NCBI GenBank assembly: GCA_003278225.1 | Contig: QCGC01000008.1 | Coordinates: forward strand, 1 to 51,595 | Direction of reading: 5' to 3' | DNA: 51,595 nt | Source: Prochlorococcus sp. AG-363-P01 | GTDB taxonomy: Bacteria; Cyanobacteriota; Cyanobacteriia; PCC-6307; Cyanobiaceae | Shown: positions 9,587-18,475 of the stretch, piece by piece | Numbering within the stretch: the stretch's first letter is position 1 | Layout of the letters: each line of letters opens with the position of its first letter | Position numbers and translations under genes: made by a program | Notes under the pieces: generated by a model | What the model saw: the letters and a program-made list of their open reading frames with translations, nothing else | The model's database searches: none | Told to the model about the DNA's origin: nothing

Positions 9587-10855
9587 ATGATCCCTTACCC
9601 AAAAACTATGGATTCACTAAGCTGGGAAGATTTACAAAAACTAACTGAAAAAGAAACCGACACAGTTAATGGACCCAATAACTCTCAATCCAAACTTAGA
9701 CTTTTTGGAAATTCTGAAAATGATATTAAAGTTACCCTTTTTAGAGATCATCATGCTTGGTGCCCGTACTGCCAAAAGATTTGGCTATGGCTTGAATGGA
9801 AGCAAATTCCTTACCGAGTAAAAAAAGTCACAATGAGATGTTATGGAAAGAAAGAGAATTGGTATTTAGATAAAGTTCCCTCAGGTATGCTTCCTGCTCT
9901 TGAACTTAACAAAGAGCTTATTAAGGAAAGTGATTTAATACTTCTATCATTAGAAAGAGAGTTTGGTCCTTTAGGAAGGCGTATGAGAGAACCCTCTAAC
10001 CTGAAGTTACGTAATCTAGAACGAAAGCTATTCAGAGTATGGTGCCAATGGTTGTGCTCACCAAGAACTAATTCAAGACAAGAAAATAAATCCAAAGAAA
10101 ACTTTGAGGAAGTAATTAAAGAGGTAGGAACTCAACTTACTGAGACCAATGGACCTTGGCTAGATACAAACCAAGACAACCATGGCAGAAGGAAACCAGG
10201 AACCATTGATTTAATTTTTATTCCTTTTTTAGAAAGGATGAATGCTTCTTTGGCTTACTACAAAGGTTTCAGTCTTAGATACGAACACCCTGCTATAGAC
10301 AAATGGTTCCAAGCCCTTGAACTTGAAGAAGTTTACAGAGGAACTCAAGGAGACTTTCATACACATGCTCATGATCTTCCTCCTCAAATGGGAGGTTGTT
10401 ACATAAGCCCAAATGAAAAGCAAAAGCAATTTTCATTTGCTATTGACGACGGGGAAGGACTCGGAACTCAAGAGATTAACTGTAAAGATTCCAAGCTTAA
10501 TGATGAGTTTTCTTCAAAAGTTAATGCACTTACAAGGGTGATAAAACACCGTCAAAAAATCATGGAGTTAAACCCACTTGGGCCAAAGAAATTTGATCAA
10601 CCATTAAGAGCAGCACTTACTAACATGATGAATAATGAATTTTGCCAACCAGAAAAAGGTTCTGCCGCTGGTTTGCGTTACCTCAGAGACCGAATTTCTG
10701 TACCTAGGGACATGTCACTTCTAGCTGCTAGAAAATTGCGTCAATCACTTGAGCAAACTGCAAAGCTCGATGGAACGGATGCAAGTCCTCCTTTATCAAA
10801 ACAAAATCGTTATGATCAGAATCCCGAGCCTTTCTTAAAATCAGTTAAAAACTAA
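9587..10855 (+). CDS. Glutathione S-transferase-like protein, 422 aa
   Basis: A thioredoxin-fold GST N-domain begins near residue 47; the CPYC motif is at 59-62, followed by VPSGMLPALELNKELIKESD, the cis-proline and glutathione-binding part. An all-helical C-domain follows to about 250. The last 150 residues are an extension typical of cyanobacterial and algal versions, with no motif I recognise. About twice the length of a classical GST. Likely cytosolic thiol chemistry or detoxification; substrate unknown. Confidence 0.8.
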   Translation: MIPYPKTMDSLSWEDLQKLTEKETDTVNGPNNSQSKLRLFGNSENDIKVTLFRDHHAWCPYCQKIWLWLEWKQIPYRVKKVTMRCYGKKENWYLDKVPSGMLPALELNKELIKESDLILLSLEREFGPLGRRMREPSNLKLRNLERKLFRVWCQWLCSPRTNSRQENKSKENFEEVIKEVGTQLTETNGPWLDTNQDNHGRRKPGTIDLIFIPFLERMNASLAYYKGFSLRYEHPAIDKWFQALELEEVYRGTQGDFHTHAHDLPPQMGGCYISPNEKQKQFSFAIDDGEGLGTQEINCKDSKLNDEFSSKVNALTRVIKHRQKIMELNPLGPKKFDQPLRAALTNMMNNEFCQPEKGSAAGLRYLRDRISVPRDMSLLAARKLRQSLEQTAKLDGTDASPPLSKQNRYDQNPEPFLKSVKN

Positions 10856-11061
10856 ACAACACAACATATTTTTGGATTTCAAACAAGAAAAATCTTAGGT
10901 GATGTAAATCTATAACTCTTGGTTGCAAAGTATTTATATTTAAGGCTTGGAAATCATTAGCTTTTTTTTTTACCGAGACATACTTTTCGAAGGTAAGCCT
11001 TTACTCTACTAAGTTTGCATAGTCAATTGATTAATGATTAGATCTAGAAGCCTAATTAACC

Positions 11062-11333
11062 GAAAACAGGATTGACCCAAATACCTTTGGATTTATGGCT
11101 GCTGGCTTAACTACGATTGCTTTCCTACCACAAGTCATTAGGACAAGCAAAACCAAAAAGGCTGAAGATGTTTCTATCCTGAGCTAATAATGTTCATTAC
11201 TGGTCTTATATTCTGGATTGTATATGGTTATCAAACAAGTTCTTTCCCAGTACTAATATCAAACATAATAACGTTAATACTTAACTTAATAATCCTTACA
11301 CTTAAAATAAGTTATGATAGTCAAAGAATCTAA
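11062..11333 (+). pseudogene. SemiSWEET (MtN3/PQ-loop) transporter, frameshifted
   Basis: One frame encodes FGFMAAGLTTIAFLPQVIRT followed by SKTKKAEDVSILS and then two stops; the next frame continues with MFITGLIFWIVYGYQTSSFP and a third hydrophobic helix to the TAA at 11331-11333. Joined, these match a three-helix SemiSWEET with its PQ motif. A short deletion separates the halves and no good start codon precedes the first part, so the gene appears dead. Confidence 0.8.
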
Positions 11334-11390
11334 ATAATTAAAAAATATTGCCATAATAAGGATTATATTAAATATCTAATAAAGAGAAGA

Positions 11391-12488
11391 TCATTTATTC
11401 AACTTCTCTACATTAATAAGAGCTACCCCTAGCAATTCCTTCAATTTTAAAAGTTGCCCTTTGCTGCCTAGGGCAATCAACAATTGTCCTGGTCCTATCT
11501 CAATATCACCTCCAGGGTTTGCTATCAGATTCTCACCATCACATATAGCCAAAATCATTGCACCGCTTCTTTGGCCGAGTTCAAGTCCAGACAAAGTAGG
11601 GTTTTTAAATTCATTAAATTTGTCAGGGTTACTCGTCAGAAGAAATTCTTCGATCTCACACTTCGAGCCTGCCAGTAGGTCTAAGAAATTAACTGCAATG
11701 GGCCTTAAAGCTGTAGCAGCCATTGTCCTACCCGCTGCCACATAAGGGCTTACGACAACGCTTGCTCCTGCTAACTTAAGTTTTTGGGCCGCCTCCTCAC
11801 TTTCTGCCCTGGCAATCAAACGACACTGGGAATTAAGACCTCTTGCACTTAAAACCACATAAAGATTGGATGCATCATTAGGCAAAGTGACTACAAGACT
11901 TCGACAATTCTTTATTCCAGCAAGTAGTAATGTCTCATCCAAGGTTGCATCTGCTAATAAAACATCAAAACCATTTGCTTCAGCGGCTTCTTTTCGAGAA
12001 TTATCCAATTCAACGATAAGAGTTTGCTTTCCCTCTGATTGCAATTGTTCGGCTATCTCCTTACCAATCCGACCAAAACCGCAAAGAATTACGTGATCTT
12101 TCATACGTCTAAGAATCCGCCGAAACCTTAATTCACTCATGCGCCGGAAATAACCAGATTCAAAAAGTCGAAGTAAACGTTGAAGTGTCAGTTGAACAAC
12201 GACCAAACCTCCAGCAATTATTAAAACTGTAACTACTCTTCCCGCAGCACTAAGTGGTTCGATTTCTCCAAATCCGATAGTGGTGATAGTGATTAAAACC
12301 ATCCATAAGCAATCACCCCAATCCCAACCTTCTGTTAAGCGATAACCAAAAGCTCCTAAGAAAAGCAAAATTGCTAAAGAAAATATTGGTCCTAACCAAG
12401 GCTTAGCCAGATCGCGAAATATGCCGCCTAGATAAACAGGCCTCTGCATAGCTTTTAATAAGGATCTGCCTCTGAATAGTGATGACAC
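11391..12488 (-). CDS. Potassium channel with RCK (TrkA-N/TrkA-C) domain
   Basis: 365 residues. Two transmembrane helices (about 31-50 and 84-105) flank a pore loop with filter TTIGFGE (69-75). A Rossmann RCK domain follows, starting HVILCGFGRIGKE (132-144) with an acidic strand end (LIVELD), and a TrkA-C-like domain occupies the last 80 residues. This is the MthK/Kch-type ligand-gated K+ channel layout. GFG replaces the more common GYG in the filter, a known variant. Sixteen bases separate it from the upstream gene at 12504-12941. Confidence 0.88.
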   Translation of the reverse strand: MSSLFRGRSLLKAMQRPVYLGGIFRDLAKPWLGPIFSLAILLFLGAFGYRLTEGWDWGDCLWMVLITITTIGFGEIEPLSAAGRVVTVLIIAGGLVVVQLTLQRLLRLFESGYFRRMSELRFRRILRRMKDHVILCGFGRIGKEIAEQLQSEGKQTLIVELDNSRKEAAEANGFDVLLADATLDETLLLAGIKNCRSLVVTLPNDASNLYVVLSARGLNSQCRLIARAESEEAAQKLKLAGASVVVSPYVAAGRTMAATALRPIAVNFLDLLAGSKCEIEEFLLTSNPDKFNEFKNPTLSGLELGQRSGAMILAICDGENLIANPGGDIEIGPGQLLIALGSKGQLLKLKELLGVALINVEKLNK

Positions 12489-12503
12489 ATTATATTAGAT
12501 TTA

Positions 12504-12941
12504 TTAGACAATTCCAAAAGGGTTAAAGGGTTTAGGTTCTGACCCTTGACGGTCTCTTTCCGCAATTTTGAGTAAGGATAAATTAAGTTCTTCCTGAGGA
12601 ATATCTATTTTATCTCCACATTGTTCATATATATTTGTAGAAATAGATGTGACCAAATCTTCTTTGGGTAAAGCCATTATTTCATTTAATGTAGGTGAAA
12701 ATATCAAGTTTCTAACTATTTGTTTAGCGGCTTGCTCGCTAGCAATATTAGCAGTATTTCCTTCAGAGATAGAAACACAAAATTTGCCTGAAAAATTCTC
12801 GCTCAATTCCAAAGCAATAGGTGGTAATTGAAGGTCCTGCGAAAAAATTGAAGCAGGAAAGCTTATAATCAGTAGTAAAGAAAGTGTTGGGAGAACAAAT
12901 AGTAAATGAAAAATTTTAACCCAATAACTAATGATAGTCAT
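12504..12941 (-). CDS. Hypothetical exported protein, 145 aa
   Basis: A long N-terminal hydrophobic stretch (about 10-34, ending FSQD) looks like a signal peptide. The mature part has two cysteines (KFCV, EQCG) and is otherwise acidic and helical. It ends 16 bases before the potassium channel gene on the same strand, so the two may be co-transcribed. Function not recognised. Confidence 0.65.
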   Translation of the reverse strand: MTIISYWVKIFHLLFVLPTLSLLLIISFPASIFSQDLQLPPIALELSENFSGKFCVSISEGNTANIASEQAAKQIVRNLIFSPTLNEIMALPKEDLVTSISTNIYEQCGDKIDIPQEELNLSLLKIAERDRQGSEPKPFNPFGIV

Positions 12942-13086
12942 GCCTTCATGTCATTGCCATGTATAGAATAGGTGTTTAGCTGCATATGAAGTAAGTTCTT
13001 AATGATATGTCTATTTTAAACCAGTAAATTACCGAAAGATCATATATAGGTATTGATATCCTAGGTAATCATAATTATTGTATTAA

Positions 13087-13488
13087 CTAAAACTGACCAG
13101 GTACCATTTCCTTTAATGTCCCTGATTTAACCTCCAACAATAACTGTTTAACAACCGCCCACATCGGAATCCCACTCACTAAGGCCAATATCAATGACGA
13201 TACGAGTGAGTTCAAAGGAGAGAAGCTAAATGTCTCAAGGACACCAGTAAACATAACTGTTAATCCTAGAAGGATACCTAAAAAGCTTATAATTGAAAAA
13301 AAACCTTCCAAAGGGAGTGGAGATACCTTCTTAAGGTTCCAGCCTTGGATTCGCAATTGTATTACTCTCACAAATGAAAAAGAGAATATGACTATCAATA
13401 ACCCACCAATCCAAGCAATTGTAATAGAGGAAATCATCTTTAGATTTAAAATTTTTAACATAATATAGCCGTTGCAGAGATAAAGCAT
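13087..13488 (-). CDS. Hypothetical membrane protein, 133 aa
   Basis: Three hydrophobic segments (about 20-42, 62-85 and 92-115) with a charged linker (RIQGWNLKK) between the first two. The frame also has later ATGs at residues 10 and 18; the latter (MISSITIAWIGG) would give a compact start just before the first helix and is a plausible true start. Function not recognised. Confidence 0.6.
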   Translation of the reverse strand: MLYLCNGYIMLKILNLKMISSITIAWIGGLLIVIFSFSFVRVIQLRIQGWNLKKVSPLPLEGFFSIISFLGILLGLTVMFTGVLETFSFSPLNSLVSSLILALVSGIPMWAVVKQLLLEVKSGTLKEMVPGQF

Positions 13489-13842
13489 CTACTTGCTAAT
13501 ATATTATTATAAATTTGGCAAAAGAGTAAGAATAAACGCTTATAATTAAAATTATCAATTACAAGTATAGGTAATTATTATAGAAATTAACAGCTAACTA
13601 TTTTTAATTAGTGCTAATTTATTTAATTAAATTAAATTAGCTAAGGTCTAATAAGATAATACTGTGCAATTCTTTTATTAATATCTAGGCTAAAAATATA
13701 ATAAGTAAGGTTATGCTATAAATGGCTCTAGATTGCTCTTGCCTAGTTAGTCAGGCAAAAAGACATCTTTAATCTATAAAAAGCATAACTTCGACTAAAT
13801 CAAACTCATCATATAGATTCCTGACTTCTTTGATATCTGCGA

Positions 13843-13962
13843 CAAAAAAAAAGCCCTTGCTTACGCATCAGGCCAAGGTGATGGGGAACTTACTTTCTAA
13901 GCGATATTCAATTTAAAATCAAGCCCCCACAATTAGTGCCTTCTCTAAACATGTAAGCAGAC
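13843..13962 (-). ncRNA. Candidate small RNA with terminator, copy 1
   Basis: On the minus strand a conserved stretch (CTTAGAAAGTAAGTTCCCCA, then TCACC) leads into a hairpin with CCTTG and CAAGG arms (13874-13878 and 13855-13859) and then a run of at least nine T. A related minus-strand sequence with the same layout is at 21755-21835. A palindrome (AACACTA/TAGTGTT, 13963-13980) lies at its presumed upstream end. No ORF of useful length is present. The 5' end is a guess. Confidence 0.45.
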
Positions 13963-13980
13963 AACACTATAAGTAGTGTT
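13963..13980. promoter_or_regulatory. Palindrome AACACTA-TAAG-TAGTGTT
   Basis: Perfect 7-bp inverted repeat with a 4-base spacer just upstream (minus strand) of the candidate small RNA, and just upstream of the small plus-strand ORF at 13993. Could be an operator or a hairpin. Confidence 0.35.
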
Positions 13981-13992
13981 TACAAGTAAAAG

Positions 13993-14112
13993 ATGAATCA
14001 ATTGTCAATAACTATTGGAGATCTTGAGTTTGATGGAATTTGCAACACAAAGATTGGAATAAGTCGCAATAGTCTGACGAGATATATCGTCTATAACATT
14101 CCTTTTTATTAA
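13993..14112 (+). CDS. Possible 39-aa ORF
   Basis: ATG to TAA ORF beginning MNQLSITIGDLEFDGICN. No signal or membrane helix and no clear ribosome binding site. It could be a short gene or the truncated start of a longer one. The rest of 13500-14440 holds only the candidate small RNA; nothing else was recognised there. Confidence 0.3.
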   Translation: MNQLSITIGDLEFDGICNTKIGISRNSLTRYIVYNIPFY

Positions 14113-14445
14113 ATTAAAAGGAAAATTGAAATCAAAATCTCATAAAAGAATTAATAACCAATAAGCTTTCTAATACTATAAAGATTCTAGAAAATAGGAA
14201 TTCACATAATTTCTAATAGGTGCTCTATCCTTGGCAAAGTCGCTAAGAAGTTAACTAGCTAATTCAATGAGTATCTTTTAGGAGATTAACTAAGACTCAC
14301 TATGAACTAGCAAAACAAAGCTAATCATGGCTTTTGAGTATTAACTACCAGCTCAATTGGTTGATATAGGCTTTTTTATATAACAAAATAGTAAAGCAAC
14401 TCATCCAATGAAAACCCCGGTCAATCTTATATATGGAGCATGTTG

Positions 14446-14583
14446 ATGAATGACTTTTTGCTGCCCATACTCGGATTAATCATGATTGGATCCCTAAGCA
14501 GTTTATTAATGAGAAAATTAACTCAGAAGCCCAAACAAAAAAAAAGATGGGTCCGGCCAGAGCCAAAATCAAAAGGACTCTGA
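14446..14583 (+). CDS. Small one-helix membrane protein, 45 aa
   Basis: Starts MNDFLLPILGLIMIGSL, giving one N-terminal helix followed by a strongly basic tail (KPKQKKRWVRPEPKSK), so the tail should be cytoplasmic. GGAG lies about ten bases before the ATG. This composition is common among picocyanobacterial small membrane proteins. Function unknown. Confidence 0.6.
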   Translation: MNDFLLPILGLIMIGSLSSLLMRKLTQKPKQKKRWVRPEPKSKGL

Positions 14584-14628
14584 TTCTATGGCCTTGACTA
14601 CACCGGAAAATATAGTTGAGGCACTTAG

Positions 14629-14883
14629 ATGATTTTGGCTGGGATTATTACTGGGATTATTTCACTATCCTTCCATTTATTCTGGAAGTTCAAAACCGCC
14701 AACAGTCAAAGAGCTAGGTGGAAGATATTCTCACCTGTTACATGGTTACCTCATGGGAATTCTGTTAAAGCTCCTCTTCAGTTATGGACCAATGTAAAAA
14801 GTTCAAAGGCCCTAAGCAGAGCCTATCCAATTAGGAATTATCGAAGGCGTCCGTTCAAGCAATATCAAAGGAAAACTGCTTAA
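14629..14883 (+). CDS. Hypothetical small membrane protein, 84 aa
   Basis: An N-terminal helix (MILAGIITGIISLSFHLFW) is followed by a basic C-terminal half ending RRRPFKQYQRKTA. The start overlaps the stop of a 14-codon ORF (ATGA). The frame of that short ORF, read past its TGA, also has a long hydrophobic open stretch, so which frame is translated is not certain. Same strand as the 45-aa gene 45 bases upstream. Confidence 0.45.
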   Translation: MILAGIITGIISLSFHLFWKFKTANSQRARWKIFSPVTWLPHGNSVKAPLQLWTNVKSSKALSRAYPIRNYRRRPFKQYQRKTA

Positions 14884-15001
14884 CTATTTAAATACTTAGC
14901 AAATAGAATCTTATTTCTAAAAGCAAGATGCTGGCATAAATGTTGAGAGAGTAACTCTCAAAACCTTCTAAAAAGAAAACACACTCATTCAAATTGATCG
15001 C

Positions 15002-15403
15002 ATGACAAAGGAAGTATTAAAAGTAACTATCAACAAACCAACTGAAACCCACATAAATGTGGACATAGAAGTGCCGGCAGAACGCTGTAAATCAAGTTAT
15101 CAATCAGCTTTGAAGCGTCTGTCAAGGTCTATAAATCTTCCAGGCTTCAGGCCAGGGAAAGTCCCAACCCAAGTGATTATTCAAAAAGTTGGTCTTCCAA
15201 GAATAAAAGCATCTGCATTAGAAGAGTTAATCGAAAATTCTTGGAAAGATGCGATCAGCCAAGAGTCAATAGAACCTGTTACTGAGGCCCAGTTAAAAGA
15301 AGATCTCCAATCTCTTGTTGACCGATTTAACCCTGAGCAGAACGTGTCTTTTACTCTTGAAGTAGAGATAGCTCCTCAAAAGAAGACATTAGAAAAAGAT
15401 TAG
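15002..15403 (+). CDS. Stand-alone trigger factor N-terminal (ribosome-binding) domain protein
   Basis: 133 residues that align with only the first domain of trigger factor, including the ribosome-docking signature GFRPGKVP (48-55; canonical form GFRxGKxP). Full trigger factor is about 430-480 residues; the peptidyl-prolyl isomerase and chaperone arms are absent here. The ORF ends cleanly in a lysine-rich tail, so it could be a functional ribosome-binding mini-protein rather than a fresh truncation. Downstream 130 bases show no trigger factor sequence. Confidence 0.8.
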   Translation: MTKEVLKVTINKPTETHINVDIEVPAERCKSSYQSALKRLSRSINLPGFRPGKVPTQVIIQKVGLPRIKASALEELIENSWKDAISQESIEPVTEAQLKEDLQSLVDRFNPEQNVSFTLEVEIAPQKKTLEKD

Positions 15404-15533
15404 CTAAGTACAGTAGACTTGCTACAGTAATACTCTCAGGCTGAAATGCCACAAGAAATAATTTTAGATGTTTATTAACATCAACCATCTGGAATTTTTT
15501 AAATGCTTATTTGCTTTTTTAAACTGAATTATT

Positions 15534-15629
15534 TCAGTCGTGAGTAAAGATATAATAAATAGCCCAAACAACCCCTATAGCAAGGAGTAGCACCATAATA
15601 TTCACTGACCATACATAATCGTTATCCAT
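15534..15629 (-). CDS. Tiny one-helix membrane protein, 31 aa
   Basis: ATG to TGA ORF MDNDYVWSVNIMVLLLAIG followed by VVWAIYYIFTHD: one clean membrane helix with short polar ends, similar in build to small photosystem or cytochrome b6f subunits. No match to a named subunit was recognised. Confidence 0.5.
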   Translation of the reverse strand: MDNDYVWSVNIMVLLLAIGVVWAIYYIFTHD

Positions 15630-15706
15630 CTAGTCTCTATTACTAGCCAATAGTACATTTTCTATATTACTTGATTCCTTCTATTAGGGGGCATATTCCC
15701 TGTCAC

Positions 15707-15976
15707 TTAAAATGAATTGAATTTGCCTGTCCCGCTATCTCGATGATTATCAGGAAGAAAAGGAAAAATGTCCTTGGGACCTAGGATTTCTTCTATATTC
15801 CTTTCTCTCTGAGGTTTCTGAGTCAAAGGCTTATTTTTGTTTTCTATCTTCTCATTGGGATAGGGAGCATCAGGGTTTAAAAGGTCTTCAACACCCATTG
15901 TTCCCGAATTAACCTTGCTTACATAAGGGAAAAGAATAAATATTGAGGCAACGAGAAAAGCTAGGAAGTTTCTCAT
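15707..15976 (-). CDS. Small exported protein, 89 aa
   Basis: A signal peptide (about 1-24, ending VNSGT) is followed by a proline-, lysine- and aspartate-rich, probably unstructured chain with EEILGPKDIFPFLPDN. Function unknown; the build resembles small periplasmic proteins of picocyanobacteria. Confidence 0.6.
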   Translation of the reverse strand: MRNFLAFLVASIFILFPYVSKVNSGTMGVEDLLNPDAPYPNEKIENKNKPLTQKPQRERNIEEILGPKDIFPFLPDNHRDSGTGKFNSF

Positions 15977-16055
15977 TAAAACAAGTGGGTATGGTTTCTT
16001 CTATTAAAAGCATCTGACGATGTCAAATAACAATAGCACTGCAATTCCTCTGAAT

Positions 16056-16211
16056 TTAGATAACATCAAATCTTCTTTTGTTTGCGCCACATACTGGACA
16101 AACCCAAACCTCAGGTAACTCTTCGAATTTTGTTCCAGGTGGGATACCATTTGGAGAATCACCTCTCACTGGATCATAAGAATAGATGCAATCTCGACAT
16201 TGATATTTCAT
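16056..16211 (-). CDS. Rubredoxin, 51 aa
   Basis: Both metal-binding knuckles are present: CRDC (5-8) and CPVC (38-41), with the conserved DPVRGDSPNGIPPGTKFEEL between them and WVCPVCG. This is a complete classical rubredoxin, a one-iron electron carrier. It lacks the C-terminal membrane anchor of the photosystem assembly rubredoxin RubA, so it is soluble. A tiny membrane protein gene ends six bases upstream on the same strand. Confidence 0.92.
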   Translation of the reverse strand: MKYQCRDCIYSYDPVRGDSPNGIPPGTKFEELPEVWVCPVCGANKRRFDVI

Positions 16212-16217
16212 GGACAT

Positions 16218-16313
16218 TTAATTTGATAGAAGGATTCCGAACAATCCTGCAAAGGCAGACACCACAAATACTCCTACGACGATAATTGCAATAATCCTTG
16301 ATATCAAGTTCAT
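16218..16313 (-). CDS. Tiny one-helix membrane protein, 31 aa
   Basis: MNLISRIIAIIVVGVFVVSA followed by FAGLFGILLSN. I chose the ATG at 16313 because the upstream in-frame extension is not membrane-like and runs toward the divergent gene at 16440. Six bases before the rubredoxin gene, so probably co-transcribed with it. Confidence 0.55.
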   Translation of the reverse strand: MNLISRIIAIIVVGVFVVSAFAGLFGILLSN

Positions 16314-16439
16314 AAATAAAATTAATACAGGGGTGCACAGATGGAAGCTAATCGAGTTTAGGCAATTTTTTTTTATCCAATAACCTTCTTCACCTAATTT
16401 GGTGCATGTGATTAATTCGCGAAAAGGGGCCAAACTAGA

Positions 16440-16937
16440 ATGAATCTCTATCTTGTATTACTGGGGGGAAGAATAAGCGGAGGCAACATAGAGATGCATG
16501 ATGTCCGCTGGGTTATAGGCGAAACGATTGAATCAACGCTGCCACAGCTTAAATCCCAATGGATTGGACGCAGCAAAGGGTTACATGTGGATAGTTATAA
16601 GATCATTAAGTTTGTGGATGGCTACCGAGTTAGTGCCATAAGTAAAGAGAAAGTCAATAGTGATGAGAGTAATAAACTTTGGTTTGTCAATCTTGGTGGA
16701 TATAAGGAAGGTGAAATGCTGGAACAGCACCACTTAGAACTTGTCGTAGCACCAACAGCTCAGTTTGCCAAGAAGAAAGCGCGAAATCGATGGCCTGAAG
16801 CGATAAACCAGATTCACAAGGATGATCAAGCTGCAATAGTTCATCTAGCCGAATATGTAATCCATTTAGAACCTGATCCTTGGGCACGAAATGATGGGAT
16901 GGAACCCGACTGGAGCGGATACTGGGTTATAAACTAA
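16440..16937 (+). CDS. DUF1543 family protein, 165 aa
   Basis: Begins MNLYLVLLGGRISGGNIEMH and continues DVRWVIGE, the hallmark start of DUF1543, with a second similar half (LWFVNLGGYKEGEMLEQHH). Probably two copies of one alpha/beta fold. Cytosolic, function unknown. Divergent from the small membrane protein/rubredoxin pair. Confidence 0.8.
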   Translation: MNLYLVLLGGRISGGNIEMHDVRWVIGETIESTLPQLKSQWIGRSKGLHVDSYKIIKFVDGYRVSAISKEKVNSDESNKLWFVNLGGYKEGEMLEQHHLELVVAPTAQFAKKKARNRWPEAINQIHKDDQAAIVHLAEYVIHLEPDPWARNDGMEPDWSGYWVIN

Positions 16938-17019
16938 ATGGAAATGCTAAGCGAATTCAAGCAATTGCTGAAAATATTGACCAAGAGACTAATTTAAAGT
17001 AGTTATATAAGAGATTTAG

Positions 17020-18321
17020 CTAGGGGTATTTTTCATCAACTTCAACTAATAATCCATCACGTGGTATAGGACTAGGTAATTGTCTCAAACTAAGATCTTG
17101 ATTAGGAGTTAAGGCAAGTCGAACCTTACGAAATAATCCCACCACCATTAAGCGAATCTCAAGTTCCGCCAACGATTTACCTAAACAAACACGCTCACCA
17201 TCACCGAAAGGTATCAACTTAACTGGACAGTCATTGTCTATATGGCGTTGAGGGCGGAAAGTATCCAAGTCTCCAATACCATGACGATTAGAGGAAATCA
17301 AAGCTACCTGAACCACCCGATTCTCAGGTACTAAAATACCGTCAATGACTACTGGAAGTTTCGTCCGACGAAAAAAACCTCCCACCGGTGGGGTGAGTCG
17401 CATTACCTCATTCACTACAGCGTTAAGTCTAGGAGCATTACTTTGGTCATAAGCATGGGAAGAGCTTTGAGGATCAGGGGGCCAGTAAAGTTGATCAAGT
17501 TCGTCGCGGAGCCATCTTTCAACTGATGGATTAACAAGTAACTCCCTCATCAAGCAACTAAGTGCAGAAGCTGTTGTCTCATAGCCAGCAAATAAAAGAA
17601 GCAACAATTGCTCCACAATATCTTCATCTGTAAGGGGAATACCAGCTTCATCGCTACTCCTAGAAAGTAAATCTAAACCACCATTAAAGTTACCCGATTG
17701 AGAAAGTAGTTTTTGAAGCCTCATTAGCAAACGATTTCGTGCCTTAAGAGCTTTAGCAAATGGACTACCAGGCAAAGCTATTGGAATTGAAAAGAGAGCC
17801 TTAGTCCAGATCTCAAAATCCAAAAACAACTCATCACGGTCAGTCCCTTCTAGTCCTAAAACACTAGAAGCAATTACAGAGAAAGCAAAGCAACGCATTC
17901 TTTCAGCTAAAGGGATAGGCCTTGTTGCGCATTTCAATTCCTCGGCAAGATCCTCTACCATCTTGATTATCCCAGGACTATAATCTTGCAGTGCTGAAGC
18001 TGAAAATAATTGGGCAACTGCTCTTCTGCGTGCCTTATGTGCGGCACCATTACGATTAGCTAAAGAATGGCTACCTAAAAGTTGTTGTACGCTCCGAGGC
18101 CACCATCCATCAATGGCATTAGGATTGGAAAGCAAATCAGAAATGGCTTGAGAGCCTTGAACAAAAACCATTGGCTGTCCAAACAATGATGTTTCAAAAA
18201 TATTCCCATGCTTCTCAAATCGCTTCTTAGCGAAGGCAGGGTTACCCAGAAAAGAAAATCCCTCAAGTATTCCACTTATAGCCCCTGTATTAGGAACAGA
18301 AGGTAGTCTTGGATTAACCAT
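17020..18321 (-). CDS. Cytochrome P450 (CYP120-like)
   Basis: 433 residues, a full-length P450. I-helix oxygen-activation motif AGYETT (245-250), K-helix ExxR as EVMR (305-308), PERF-like region FRPQRH (355-360) and heme ligand loop FGDGERVCLG with Cys379. No N-terminal membrane anchor, so soluble as in cyanobacterial CYP120 enzymes, some of which hydroxylate retinoids. No redox partner gene lies beside it. Substrate unknown. Confidence 0.92.
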   Translation of the reverse strand: MVNPRLPSVPNTGAISGILEGFSFLGNPAFAKKRFEKHGNIFETSLFGQPMVFVQGSQAISDLLSNPNAIDGWWPRSVQQLLGSHSLANRNGAAHKARRRAVAQLFSASALQDYSPGIIKMVEDLAEELKCATRPIPLAERMRCFAFSVIASSVLGLEGTDRDELFLDFEIWTKALFSIPIALPGSPFAKALKARNRLLMRLQKLLSQSGNFNGGLDLLSRSSDEAGIPLTDEDIVEQLLLLLFAGYETTASALSCLMRELLVNPSVERWLRDELDQLYWPPDPQSSSHAYDQSNAPRLNAVVNEVMRLTPPVGGFFRRTKLPVVIDGILVPENRVVQVALISSNRHGIGDLDTFRPQRHIDNDCPVKLIPFGDGERVCLGKSLAELEIRLMVVGLFRKVRLALTPNQDLSLRQLPSPIPRDGLLVEVDEKYP

Positions 18322-18475
18322 ATGATTAACAAGTAAATTGAGTATTCATTTATTTAAGCAATTATTTTTAGCTAATTTCAAAAAAAATGTTACAGGGTTT
18401 TCATACCGGTCGAGTATAGGATGAACCCTAAAAGGCCCACTAAGAATAGTCATCCGAGAAGCTAACAATTCTTTC

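Noticed and set aside
11461-12096. Plus-strand open frames opposite the K+ channel gene
   Set aside because: The minus-strand channel has clear pore and RCK motifs; the opposite frames have no domain signal.
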